The notes under the pieces are model-generated. The model was given only the letters and a program-made list of their open reading frames with translations, was not told the DNA's origin and searched no databases. Source: Halobellus salinus (GTDB lineage Archaea; Halobacteriota; Halobacteria; Halobacteriales; Haloferacaceae). From it: a stretch of 64,000 nt of DNA. Positions 18,155-27,128 of the stretch are shown piece by piece (position 1 is the stretch's first letter; each line of letters begins with the position of its first letter). Location: contig NZ_BMOC01000005.1 of NCBI RefSeq assembly GCF_014646875.1, positions 98,125-162,124 on the forward strand, in the 5' to 3' direction. The translations under genes and the position numbers were made by a program.

Positions 18155-19564
18155 ATGACAGATCGACACCAGCCGGTCGGGGGCGGTCACACTCGAACCG
18201 GCCGATCCCGCCCGTCGTCGGAGTCGACTGATCCGCCCAGCCGTGTCGACGGGGAGGTCGGGGACGGAGCGGGGCTGCCGACCCCGGCGTGGGTACCGAC
18301 AGACGACGTAATCGACTCCACTCCCGACAGACAGGTGCTCGTGGTGGGAGACACCCCCACCGGGGTAGCGCTCACACGCCTGCTCCGCAGGGCTGGATTC
18401 GACCCGGTGGTGGCGTCACACGCGGGCCCGACAGCCGTCTCGCGAGTGACGCTCCTGTCACCGGCCGCGACGGAAGTGCTCGGCACGCTCGGCGAGGGGC
18501 GCCGACTCCTCGCTCGCGGCGCGACGGTCGACTCCATCAGCGTCGTGACGACCCGAGGTGACGGTCGCAACAGCGGGACGGTCGGACCACGGTCCGCCGG
18601 CACCCGGCGTGTGCCGGCTGTCGCCGTCCCGACGCCGGTGCTGTACCGGACCCTCAACGACGGGCTCCCCGGTGACGTGTCGGCCCGGGACCGGACGGTC
18701 GAGTCGGTCTCGCCGGCGGCCGACGGCGTCGCGGTCCGGTTCGACGACGGCGTCCGGGAGTGGTTCGATGTGGTCGTCGACGCCGGCACCGGCCAGCGTC
18801 GGTCAGGTGGGAGGTCCGACGCCGGCACCGGCCAGCGTCGATCAGGTGGGAGGTCCGACGCCGACGCCGGCCAGCGTCGGTCAGGGGAGTGGTCCGACGC
18901 CGACGCCGGCCAGCGTCGGTCAGGGGAGTGGTCCGACGCCGGTGCTGGCCGCCACGACGTCGTCCACCAGTACGAGGCGACGGTCGACGGGCCGAGCGGG
19001 ACCCGGACCTGCGACGTGTGGCTCCCGAACGGTATCCTCCAGTGTCTCCCGGCGGCAACCGACGGCGGGACGCTCGTCCGGATCACGGTGGCCGCGTCCG
19101 AATCACCGGCGGACGAGCGGGTGATCGAGGCGGCGACCCGGCAGTCGGACGCGTTCGAAGGTCCCGCGCCCGAGGCGTTCGACCGGGAGCGGGTTCGGCA
19201 GGTCAGGCTCCCTGGTGGGACCGTCGCCGAACGACGGTGGGGAGACGGCCGGATCGCCCGGTGTGGCCGGGCGGCGTGCCCGGCCGCCCCCGCGACCGGG
19301 GTCGGCGTCTCGCTGGGCATCACCGACGCACTCGGACTGGTGTCGGTGCTGGCACGCGACGGAAGGGCGGTTGCGGAGACGACTGCGGCCTACGCGGCCG
19401 ACCGCGCCAAGCGGTTTGCGGCCCTCGAACGCGCCGCGACCGGCGCGGACCACCCGGTGCCGGCAGCGGAGCCGCTCCGGTCGCTGGGCGTGGTGCGCGC
19501 GATGGCGCTCGAAGCGCTCGTCGCGGCGCCGCGGTCGGCGCTGTGGAGTGGATCCCGGGACTGA
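18155..19564 (+). CDS. FAD-dependent monooxygenase-like protein, degenerate, with internal repeat expansion
   Basis: 469 residues from MTDRHQPVGG. The overall plan follows UbiH/PHBH flavin monooxygenases, but the dinucleotide motif is altered (VLVVGDTPTGVALTRLL) and the second FAD motif, usually GDAAH, reads CGRAACPAAPATG. Near residues 209-260 four 13-residue repeats (DAGTGQRRSGGRS type) are inserted in frame from a 39-bp DNA repeat. Flavin binding is doubtful; it may have a structural or regulatory role. It lies 11 bases after the wHTH regulator, with which it is probably co-transcribed. Confidence 0.75.
   Translation: MTDRHQPVGGGHTRTGRSRPSSESTDPPSRVDGEVGDGAGLPTPAWVPTDDVIDSTPDRQVLVVGDTPTGVALTRLLRRAGFDPVVASHAGPTAVSRVTLLSPAATEVLGTLGEGRRLLARGATVDSISVVTTRGDGRNSGTVGPRSAGTRRVPAVAVPTPVLYRTLNDGLPGDVSARDRTVESVSPAADGVAVRFDDGVREWFDVVVDAGTGQRRSGGRSDAGTGQRRSGGRSDADAGQRRSGEWSDADAGQRRSGEWSDAGAGRHDVVHQYEATVDGPSGTRTCDVWLPNGILQCLPAATDGGTLVRITVAASESPADERVIEAATRQSDAFEGPAPEAFDRERVRQVRLPGGTVAERRWGDGRIARCGRAACPAAPATGVGVSLGITDALGLVSVLARDGRAVAETTAAYAADRAKRFAALERAATGADHPVPAAEPLRSLGVVRAMALEALVAAPRSALWSGSRD
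18779..18934 (+). repeat. Four tandem copies of a 39-bp unit inside the monooxygenase-like gene
   Basis: Four 39-base units, each beginning GACGCCGGCACCGGCCAGCG or a close variant, followed by a partial fifth. Copies 1-2 share one subtype (ending tgggaggtcc) and copies 3-4 another (ending ggagtggtcc), implying stepwise duplication. The period keeps the reading frame. Confidence 0.93.
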
Positions 19565-19650
19565 CTCCGGGGGCTCCCGCCGCCCGGTGCAAGCAGCGGG
19601 GTGGTGCCGGCGACACGCAGTGAGAGCCGGCCGTGAAACCGTGTGATACC

Positions 19651-22600
19651 TCACTCGTCGCCGCCGAACAGGAGCTCGAACGTCTCCTGCTCGGCGATCC
19701 GGAGGTGCTTGTTGAACGTTGGCTGGGTGATGTCGAGCCGCCCCGCGACCTCGCTACTGTTGTGCTCCCGGGGCCACTCGAAGTACCCCGCTGACAGCGC
19801 GGTTCGCACGACCTCCAACTGCCGGTCGGTGAGCGCGTCCCCGAGCGTGTCGCCGAGTTCCGTGGGCGTCCGGTCCTGCGTCCCGTGGTGTCGCCGGGCG
19901 ACCAGCTCCAACGAGGGGGCGACGTCCTGCAGTCGCTCGACGAACGACCGCACGTCGGTCTCCTGGGGAACCTCGACGGTAATCTTCGTCGCCTCGGGGT
20001 CGGCGACGGCGTCGCGAACCATCCCGCCGTACTCCGCCAAGGGAGCGCCGAACCACTCGTCGGTCCGCGCCTCCACGACGGTGCCCTCGTCGTCGACAAC
20101 ATCGACCGACCCCGGGAGCGTCCGGCGCGCGATCTCGGGGACGTTGTCGGGCACGTCGCCCTCGAAGCTGAAGTAGACGCTCACCGGCCCGTCGTGTGCG
20201 GCGACGGTCCGCTGCAGTCCCACCCGGCAGTCCGCGGCGGCGGCCGCACGGGCGAACGCCAGCGACTCCCCCGGTCCGCTGAACTCCAGTTCGACCGTCG
20301 CGTCCGACTCCAACGCCCGGCGCCGTTCGATCGCCGCGAGCGCGTTCGCGATCGACGCCCCGAGCTGTGCGAGCGTCGCCCGCTCGCGGTCCCCGAAGGA
20401 GTTGGGCGCGTCGGTCCCGATACTCAACACCCCGTGGGTGACGCCACCGTACGTCAACGGGACCGCACACACCGACTGATACCCCGCCGAGAGGGCGTGT
20501 CGCCGCCACTCGCTCGACGGCCCGCCGCCGACCAGGGAGTTGACCGCCCGCGGGTCGTCGGTCCGCCAGGCATCGACTGCGGGGTGTGGGTCGGCGCCGC
20601 CGTCGGTTGGGCCGAGCCGCATCGCGTCGACGTACCCCGTCGGGGCGCCCGAGACGGCCCGGGGGGTCAGCCGGTCGGACCCGACCTCGGCGCCGCCGAT
20701 CCACGCCAGATCGTACGGCCCGGAGTCGGCGAGTCGGTCGCACACCGCCCGCTCGACCTCGCCGGGCGTGGTCGCGTCGGTGATCGCGGCCTCGACCCGG
20801 TGGGTGAGTCGGGCGATCCGGTCCAGCCGCTCCGCGCGCTCGGTCTGGGTCCGGAGTTCGCGCTCCCGATCGGCGAGTTGCTGCTGCCCTCGAAGGTGTG
20901 CGAGGGCGGCTTCAAGCGTCGCCGCGAGCACGTGAGCCGTCTGGATGGTCCCCGACTCGAAGGCGCTCTCGGGCGCACCGACCACCAACACGCCGTGGGT
21001 TCCGAGCGGGATCGCACGCCACGCGGCGAGGTCACACAGCGGCCCCGCCTCGTCGTCGCCGCTCCTGTCGTCTGCCGATGCGGTTACGGTTCCGGTCGCG
21101 AACGCCGACCAGATCCGTCCCCCGTCGGGGTCGATCGGGTCCATCTCGGTGTCGCCGAGCGCCCCGGAGATCGCCTCCGGTCGGAGCACGCCCGCGTCCT
21201 CGTCGTAGAGGAACGCCCCGACCGCCGGGAGTTCCAGGGTGTCTCGGGCTGCTGCGACCGCAGTCTCGGCCGCCGCGGCAGCCGAGTCCGTGGTTGTGAG
21301 GTCCTCTGTGGCGTCGTCGAACGACGCGATCCGACGCTCGCGGGTCTTGCGGTCGGTCACGTCGCGGTTGACCGCGATCCACCGGTCGACGCCGCCCGCG
21401 CCGTCGAACACCGGGTAGCCCCGGACGCTGATCCACCGGACCTCGCCGTCGGGGTGGCGAACCCGGTACTCGAGTTCGTAGGTGTCCTGCGGCTCCCGGT
21501 CCGGTTGTGTGAGGTCCGCTCGGATCCGGTCGTACTCCTCTTCGAACCACTCTCTGTCGTCCGGGTGGACCCGGTCGATGAACGCCTGCGGGTCCTCGTA
21601 GACGCGTTCGATCGGCAGGTCCCACAGGTCCGCGAACGACGGCGACGCGTAGTACACCTCGCGTTTGTCCGGCGAGGACATGTAGATTGCCTCGTCGACC
21701 CGTTCGGCGATCGTCCGGAGAGTACGCCTGGTCCGCTTCCGTTCGGTGACGTCGCGACTGACAGTCACGATCCGTAATGGACCGGTCCCCCACTCGATCG
21801 GATAATACTCCGACCTGACCCACCGGACCTCGCCGCCCGGGCGCTCGATACGGTATTCGGTGTCGTAGCTGTCTGCCGGTGAACCGGCGGTCACGTCGTC
21901 GGTCATCCCCTCGACGAACGACCGGTACGCCTCCCTGTCGTCCGGGTGGATGGTGTCGAAGAACCCGTTTTCGTACCGGTCCCGGATGTCGTCGAGCGGT
22001 TGGCCCCAGATCTCCTCGTACCCCGCGCTCAGGTAGTCCGGGCCCCTGGTGGCGTCGCCGAGGTTGTCGGCGGGCGTGATGTAGACCGCGTCGTCGATTC
22101 TGTCGAGCACCTCGCTCAACCGGCGCTCGGTTCGCCTCCGGTCGGAGACGTCCCGGACGCTCCCCAGGACGCGCTCCTCGCCCCGGATCTCGACGACACT
22201 CAGGTGGACCTCCACCGGGAACGTGTCGCCGTCCTTGGTCCGGTTCCGCCACTCGAACAACTGCGGCCCCTCCTCGCGGGCCGCCCGGATGCGCTCGGCC
22301 GCGTGCTCGTGGGTGTAGTCCGGGGCGGTGACGGCTTCGATCGTCTCTCCCACGAGTTCCTCGCGGTCGTACCCGCTCATCCCGCAGAACCGGTCGTTGG
22401 CGTCGACGATCCGGCCGGTTTCGGGGTGGTGGATCACCAGGCCGTCGGAGGCGTTCTCGAAGACCCCGCGGTAGGTCGCCTCGAGTTCTCGGTGGTCGGT
22501 CACGTCTTCGACGACACCGACGAACCGCGTGCCGCCGCCGTCGTGCTCGACCGGGTAGCCCGTGGCGCGGACCCACCGTACCTCGTCGGGGTCGGGGCGG

Positions 22601-23880
22601 ATCCGGTACTCGAAGACGTACCGGTTGTCGGGGTCGCCGCGGTCGATGTCGTCGAGCATCGCCTCGAACTCCGCCTCGAAGGAGTCCCGATCCCGGCGGT
22701 CAATGGCGTCGATGAAGCCCCGCGGGTCGTCGTACAGCGTCTCGACGGGGTCGCCCCACACCTCCGCGTACGCGTCGTTAGCGTAGAACACCTCCGAAAA
22801 GTCCGGTTCAGAGAGGAAAATGACCTCGTCGATCCGGTCGGCCACGAGCCGGAACCGCCGTTCGCTCCGACGGAGTTCCCCACGGCGCGCCACGCGGTCC
22901 AGCGCGGTCGCGGCGTGCCGAGCCAGGATGGTGGCGGCGTCCCAGATCGGGTCGGCGACCGTATCGGCCGCCGGAATCCCGGCTCCGAGCACGCCGTGAC
23001 GGCCGAGCGGGAGGAAGACCGCCCCACTGGCCCCGTCGGGGACCGCTCTCTCGTCGGCACCGACAGACATCGGGGTTCCGGCGTCGTAGGCGTCGTAGCC
23101 GGGGTCGCCGGCGCGAAGCCGAACCACCCCGTCGCCGTTCCGTGGCGGCCGCCACGCCGAACTGTCCCCCGCCGCCGGCGTTAGCGTCGCCTCGTCTGTC
23201 GCCGTAGAGTGGGCCTCGGGCGCCGGCGGGTCCGTCTCCGCGGGTGTCGACGGCGCCGCATCCGCGGTCCAACAGGTCGGCGCCGCGAGGCCGAGCACGG
23301 ACGCCGCCGCCTCGACGGTCGCCGCACAGACCTCCCGCTCAGTCGTGGCGGACTGGATCTCCTCGGTTGAGTCGTGGAGCCGACGCACCACCCGACCGGG
23401 GTGGGCCGGATCCGAAGCGCCGTGATCCAGGGCGGCCACCCCTGGGGTTCCAACATCCGCGTCCGCGGCCGCGGCCGCGGCCGCGACTGCGTCGGTGACC
23501 CGCTCGACGAGGGCTCCGGGGGCCTCCTCGAGCAGCGACCGCGGGAGCACGTCGGTGATCCCCGACGACACCGCGTCGGCGACGCGGTCGGGGTCCCAGC
23601 CGTCGGTGAGTACCACGGCCGAAGCGTTGGCGTCCCGCTGTTCGACGCGTTCAGCGGTGTCGACCGCGTGGGGGCTCGCCGCCCGGCTGTCGACGATTAC
23701 ACAGTCGGTTCGGCGGAGGTCGAGCGGGTCGCGTTCGACCTCGTCGGTGGCCGCCGACGGCGGCACTGACTCGACATTCAAGACGGCGTCGCCGTGCCCC
23801 CCCGAAAGGGCGTTCTTGACCCGCTCGTTCCCCACCACCACGACCCGGATCGAACGGGGACTCGACGGGCACATACCCAT
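19651..23880 (-). CDS. Multi-PAS/GAF sensor with Bat-type HTH_10 output domain
   Basis: About 1409 residues. In order: a receiver-like N-terminal domain (RVVVVGNERV...CVIVDS), a GAF-like region, four PAS domains with PAC tails (VEDVTDHRE, VRDVSDRRR, VSRDVTERKR, VNRDVTDRKT), two GAF domains, a Bat-associated domain and a C-terminal HTH_10 (LTDRQLEVVRTALSAGYFEWPRE...SEVAGRLDITQPTFNKHLR). This is the bacterio-opsin activator family: redox, light or small-molecule input coupled directly to DNA binding, without a kinase. I prefer the ATG at 23880; a GTG at 23895 is possible, but an element tttaca lies just behind it. Confidence 0.92.
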   Translation of the reverse strand: MGMCPSSPRSIRVVVVGNERVKNALSGGHGDAVLNVESVPPSAATDEVERDPLDLRRTDCVIVDSRAASPHAVDTAERVEQRDANASAVVLTDGWDPDRVADAVSSGITDVLPRSLLEEAPGALVERVTDAVAAAAAAADADVGTPGVAALDHGASDPAHPGRVVRRLHDSTEEIQSATTEREVCAATVEAAASVLGLAAPTCWTADAAPSTPAETDPPAPEAHSTATDEATLTPAAGDSSAWRPPRNGDGVVRLRAGDPGYDAYDAGTPMSVGADERAVPDGASGAVFLPLGRHGVLGAGIPAADTVADPIWDAATILARHAATALDRVARRGELRRSERRFRLVADRIDEVIFLSEPDFSEVFYANDAYAEVWGDPVETLYDDPRGFIDAIDRRDRDSFEAEFEAMLDDIDRGDPDNRYVFEYRIRPDPDEVRWVRATGYPVEHDGGGTRFVGVVEDVTDHRELEATYRGVFENASDGLVIHHPETGRIVDANDRFCGMSGYDREELVGETIEAVTAPDYTHEHAAERIRAAREEGPQLFEWRNRTKDGDTFPVEVHLSVVEIRGEERVLGSVRDVSDRRRTERRLSEVLDRIDDAVYITPADNLGDATRGPDYLSAGYEEIWGQPLDDIRDRYENGFFDTIHPDDREAYRSFVEGMTDDVTAGSPADSYDTEYRIERPGGEVRWVRSEYYPIEWGTGPLRIVTVSRDVTERKRTRRTLRTIAERVDEAIYMSSPDKREVYYASPSFADLWDLPIERVYEDPQAFIDRVHPDDREWFEEEYDRIRADLTQPDREPQDTYELEYRVRHPDGEVRWISVRGYPVFDGAGGVDRWIAVNRDVTDRKTRERRIASFDDATEDLTTTDSAAAAAETAVAAARDTLELPAVGAFLYDEDAGVLRPEAISGALGDTEMDPIDPDGGRIWSAFATGTVTASADDRSGDDEAGPLCDLAAWRAIPLGTHGVLVVGAPESAFESGTIQTAHVLAATLEAALAHLRGQQQLADRERELRTQTERAERLDRIARLTHRVEAAITDATTPGEVERAVCDRLADSGPYDLAWIGGAEVGSDRLTPRAVSGAPTGYVDAMRLGPTDGGADPHPAVDAWRTDDPRAVNSLVGGGPSSEWRRHALSAGYQSVCAVPLTYGGVTHGVLSIGTDAPNSFGDRERATLAQLGASIANALAAIERRRALESDATVELEFSGPGESLAFARAAAAADCRVGLQRTVAAHDGPVSVYFSFEGDVPDNVPEIARRTLPGSVDVVDDEGTVVEARTDEWFGAPLAEYGGMVRDAVADPEATKITVEVPQETDVRSFVERLQDVAPSLELVARRHHGTQDRTPTELGDTLGDALTDRQLEVVRTALSAGYFEWPREHNSSEVAGRLDITQPTFNKHLRIAEQETFELLFGGDE

Positions 23881-23983
23881 TACCTGCGGTTCCACGGTTG
23901 TAAAGGGTTCGTGTCAATTATTGCCCGTTCTGCCGACGCCCCCGTCGCTGGGTTTATGACTCGTTCTCGACACCGTTCTGCAA

Positions 23984-24625
23984 ATGGGCGACGGGACACC
24001 GGGGCCGGACGGAAACGGGAGGACTGCCGTACTCCGGGACGCGTTCGACCGACTGTTCCGGGACGGCCGCACGAACGCAGTCATCGCGTGGGCGCTCGTC
24101 GGTGTCCTTGTGGGCGTGTTCGGCGACAGCGTTCTCGATACCGACTACGGGTGGACGCTTGTCACCGGGTTCGTGGGCGGCGTCGTCCTACTGCCACCGG
24201 TCGCCCACCGCGAGTGGCGCGTCATGCTCCCGTGGGAACTGTTGGTGCTGTCGCTGCTGCCAATCCTGGTGCGTGGACTCTTCGGCGGGACGCTCGGCAC
24301 GTTCGCCACCTACCTGTCGCTCGCGGCGCTCGCGCTGCTCGTCGTCGTCGAACTCCACACGTTCACCACGCTGCAGGTGACACACTGGTTCGCCGTCGTT
24401 CTGGTGGTGCTAACGACGCTGGCGGCGGTCGCGGCGTGGACGGTGTTCCGGTGGAACGCCGACACCTTCCTGGGAACCGACTACCTCGTCGACAACGAGA
24501 CGCTCATGATGGAGTGGCTCTACGTGACGCTCGCCGGCGTGGTGGCGGGGCTACTCTTCGACGGCTACTTCAGACGACGGGACCAGTGGCTCTGGCGGGC
24601 GATCCGACGGATGGTGCGCCGATGA
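23984..24625 (+). CDS. Integral membrane protein of unknown function
   Basis: 213 residues with five or six hydrophobic helices (for example AVIAWALVGVLVGVFG, LLVLSLLPILVRGLF, LSLAALALLVVVELHTF, FAVVLVVLTTLAAVAAW) and a basic C-terminus RRRDQWLWRAIRRMVRR. It shares an ATGA overlap with the next gene, so the two are translationally coupled and probably act together. No family is recognised. Confidence 0.85.
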   Translation: MGDGTPGPDGNGRTAVLRDAFDRLFRDGRTNAVIAWALVGVLVGVFGDSVLDTDYGWTLVTGFVGGVVLLPPVAHREWRVMLPWELLVLSLLPILVRGLFGGTLGTFATYLSLAALALLVVVELHTFTTLQVTHWFAVVLVVLTTLAAVAAWTVFRWNADTFLGTDYLVDNETLMMEWLYVTLAGVVAGLLFDGYFRRRDQWLWRAIRRMVRR

Positions 24626-25251
24626 CGTTGCTCCCCCGTCCGTCGGGGCGAACCCAGGGGATGCTCACCCGTGGGATGCAGGTCGCCCTGGCGGCGCTTG
24701 TCGCGTACGGCGTCGTCGCCGGGCAGCCGAAAGCGATCATCAACGGCAGCGTCACGCTTGCCATCACGGTTGTCCCCGCGGTGTTGGAACGGAACTACGA
24801 CCTGCCGCTCGACCCGTGGCTCGGGCTGTGGATCACCACCGCGGCGTTCCTCCACACGCTCGGGTCGGCGGGACTCTACAGCCGGATCTTCTTCTGGGAC
24901 AACATCACCCACGCCGTGTCGGCGTCGCTGATCGCAGCGGCGGGGTACACCACCGCCCGCGCGGTCGACCTCCACAGCGACCAGATCCACATCCCCCAGC
25001 GGTTCGTCTTCGTCTACATCTTCGTGATCGTGCTCTCGTTCGGCGTGGTCTGGGAGCTGTTCGAGTTCGGTCTCGACGTCGTCGCGGAGGCCACAGGAGT
25101 CGCGATGCCGCTGGCGCAACACGGACTCGACGACACGGTCCGCGACACCATGTTCAACTCGGTCGGTGCCCTGCTCGTCGCGGTGTTCGGCCAGGCCCAC
25201 CTGACCGGCGTCGCCCAACTGGTCCAACAACGGCTGTTCGCGCCAGAGTGA
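24622..25251 (+). CDS. DUF2238/YjdF-like membrane protein
   Basis: 209 residues, five predicted helices. Features resembling the YjdF/DUF2238 family are the polar motif WDNITHAVSASLIAAAGY (about 91-110) and VWELFEFGLD in a later helix, with a conserved acidic pair that could bind a metal or proton. It starts at the ATG inside the upstream stop (ATGA, 24622-24625). Function unknown; it probably forms a complex with its partner membrane protein. Confidence 0.8.
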   Translation: MTLLPRPSGRTQGMLTRGMQVALAALVAYGVVAGQPKAIINGSVTLAITVVPAVLERNYDLPLDPWLGLWITTAAFLHTLGSAGLYSRIFFWDNITHAVSASLIAAAGYTTARAVDLHSDQIHIPQRFVFVYIFVIVLSFGVVWELFEFGLDVVAEATGVAMPLAQHGLDDTVRDTMFNSVGALLVAVFGQAHLTGVAQLVQQRLFAPE

Positions 25252-25290
25252 GCGTGTGAGCGGTGTATCGGCGCGCCACGGCCAGCCGCG

Positions 25291-25947
25291 CTACTCCCCG
25301 CGCCCGTCGTCGGTCGCTGCGACGACCAGCCGCTTGAGCCCCCGTCGAAGCAGTCCCCCCGCTGCGGGCTGTGTGATCCCCAGCTCGGCTGCAACGTCTT
25401 CGAGGGTCGCGCCCCGCGGCTCCTCGAAATAGCCGCGTTCCAGTGCGACCTCCAACGCCCGCTCCTGTTTCGGTGTCAGCCCGGAGTCGGGGCCGACGGG
25501 GGCGGCGTAGTCGGTGACCGCTTCGAGCGTGAACTCAATCCCGTTGTCGGCGGCGTAGGTCTGCAGTGTGGCCAGCCCCGATCGCTCGGGGAGCCAGACG
25601 CGGACCGTCCACGCGGTGCCGTCGTTGATCCACTCGCGGGAGACGCCGTCGACCGCCGCGATTGCGGGCGAAAACAGGGTCGCCGCGGGCGTGTACGCAA
25701 AACTGTACACCGACTCCGTGTCGCCGGGGACGACCCGCTTGAAGCCGGCGACGGTGTCGTCGCCGCGGAGGCCGTCCTCGAACCGGTCGAAGTTCGCCGA
25801 CCGAACGGTGAACAGGTACCGACCGGAGTCGGGAACGGTGCCCGCGCCGGCGACGGGTCGGACCGTCGCGGTCGGGTCGTGAGCCACTGCCTCGGTCAGC
25901 GCGAGCGTGGGCGATTCCAGCCGGATCGTGGCGGTGACGTCGCTCAT
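25291..25947 (-). CDS. Bat-type HTH_10 transcription regulator
   Basis: 218 residues. An N-terminal Bat-like sensor region (residues 1-150) precedes the HTH_10 domain LTPKQERALEVALERGYFEEPRG...LEDVAAELGITQPAAGGLLRRGLKRL. There is no PAS or receiver domain, so it is the short form of the family. The ATG at 25947 overlaps the stop of the DMT permease gene (ATGA), so it is translated from the same transcript and may regulate the permease or sense its substrate. Confidence 0.9.
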   Translation of the reverse strand: MSDVTATIRLESPTLALTEAVAHDPTATVRPVAGAGTVPDSGRYLFTVRSANFDRFEDGLRGDDTVAGFKRVVPGDTESVYSFAYTPAATLFSPAIAAVDGVSREWINDGTAWTVRVWLPERSGLATLQTYAADNGIEFTLEAVTDYAAPVGPDSGLTPKQERALEVALERGYFEEPRGATLEDVAAELGITQPAAGGLLRRGLKRLVVAATDDGRGE

Positions 25948-26879
25948 CCCTCCCGCCCGGGTGTTCGGTCGGCGCCGAAGTCGGCGAGTCGGCCGCGGAC
26001 CGCGCGTTCGACGCCCGGTGCGGTGAGGACGACCCCCGAAAGGATCAGCGCCGCGCCGAGGCCGATCACGACCGTGAACGCCTCCCCCAAGAGGACGATC
26101 CCGAGCCCCACCGTCGTCAGCGGCTCGCTCGTACTCACGATGCTCGCCCTGCTGGCCTCGATCCGGGCCAGTCCCGCACTGAAAAGCAGGATCGGGACGA
26201 CCGTGCCGACCACGGTGATCCCCGCGATCAGCCACCACCCTGCGGTCGTCGCCGGGACCGAGAGCGCGTCGGTCACCGCTCCGTACCCGAGCACGGTCGC
26301 CGTGACGCCGAGGAAGGTGTGCGCCGCGTGGACCAGCGGGTGCAGATCCGCCATCATCACCCGTGTGCCCATCGAATAGACGGTGTAACACACCGACGCG
26401 AGACCGACGAGTGCTGCTCCCGTGAGAGCGAACTCGGTGCCCCCGCCGACAACGAGTCCGACTCCGGAAACCGCCGCGACGAGCGCAAGCAACTTCGGCA
26501 GCGTCACCGGTTCGTCGAGAAGGACCGCCGAACCGAGCGTCACCTGGACCGGATACGTGAAAAGCAACAACGCAGCCACGCCCGCTGAGAGCCACGCCAG
26601 CCCCTCGAAGTACGCGACCGACATCATTCCGTAGACCACACCCAACCCGAGTTCGGCAGCGAACAGCCGTCGTGACCGCACCCGGCCGTGGCCGGAGGCA
26701 GCCAGCAGCGCCCAGAAGATGACAGTCGCCGCGAGAAACCGCGTGCTGAGGAGGGTCGCAGCAGAGAGCCCCGCCGTTGGAGCGAGTTTCCCGAAGATGC
26801 CGAGCGTACCGAACAGCGCCGCTCCCGCCATCGTGAGAAACAGACCGAGATGTTGGTGTCGCACACGACGACGTTGCAT
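25944..26879 (-). CDS. EamA/DMT-family permease
   Basis: 311 residues, ten helices in two EamA repeats (AGAALFGTLGIFGKLAP; later TVLGYGAVTDALSVP and SIVSTSEPLTTVGLGIVLLGE). The family transports amino acids, nucleotide precursors or other metabolites; the substrate here is unknown. The minus-strand TATA element tagtataagg (26901-26910) puts the transcript start at the ATG, supporting 26879 as a leaderless start. The first gene of a two-gene operon with an HTH_10 regulator. Confidence 0.92.
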   Translation of the reverse strand: MQRRRVRHQHLGLFLTMAGAALFGTLGIFGKLAPTAGLSAATLLSTRFLAATVIFWALLAASGHGRVRSRRLFAAELGLGVVYGMMSVAYFEGLAWLSAGVAALLLFTYPVQVTLGSAVLLDEPVTLPKLLALVAAVSGVGLVVGGGTEFALTGAALVGLASVCYTVYSMGTRVMMADLHPLVHAAHTFLGVTATVLGYGAVTDALSVPATTAGWWLIAGITVVGTVVPILLFSAGLARIEASRASIVSTSEPLTTVGLGIVLLGEAFTVVIGLGAALILSGVVLTAPGVERAVRGRLADFGADRTPGREG

Positions 26880-26900
26880 CCCTGCGGATACGTCGATAAG

Positions 26901-26910
26901 CCTTATACTA
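26901..26910 (-). promoter_or_regulatory. TATA element of the permease-regulator operon
   Basis: The minus strand reads tagtataagg about 27 bases before the ATG at 26879, the canonical leaderless spacing. Upstream to 27128 the sequence is AT-rich and holds no gene. Confidence 0.6.
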
Positions 26911-27128
26911 ATAACCCGTTTATTATGTGGGTTGCACGCCTGAGACGTCTCATAAGAAATCTATGATACAACGTTGAATGGTATTTAGATAGCACTCTTA
27001 TACGTACTGGACGTTAAGCAGTTTGGAGTCGATTTTTCAATCGAAAGACCATATTCGAGTTTCAGTATGAATGCAAAATAGTAATAGAAGCGATAGTTGC
27101 CGCCGCGCCGACGGACGCACCTCGCGGG

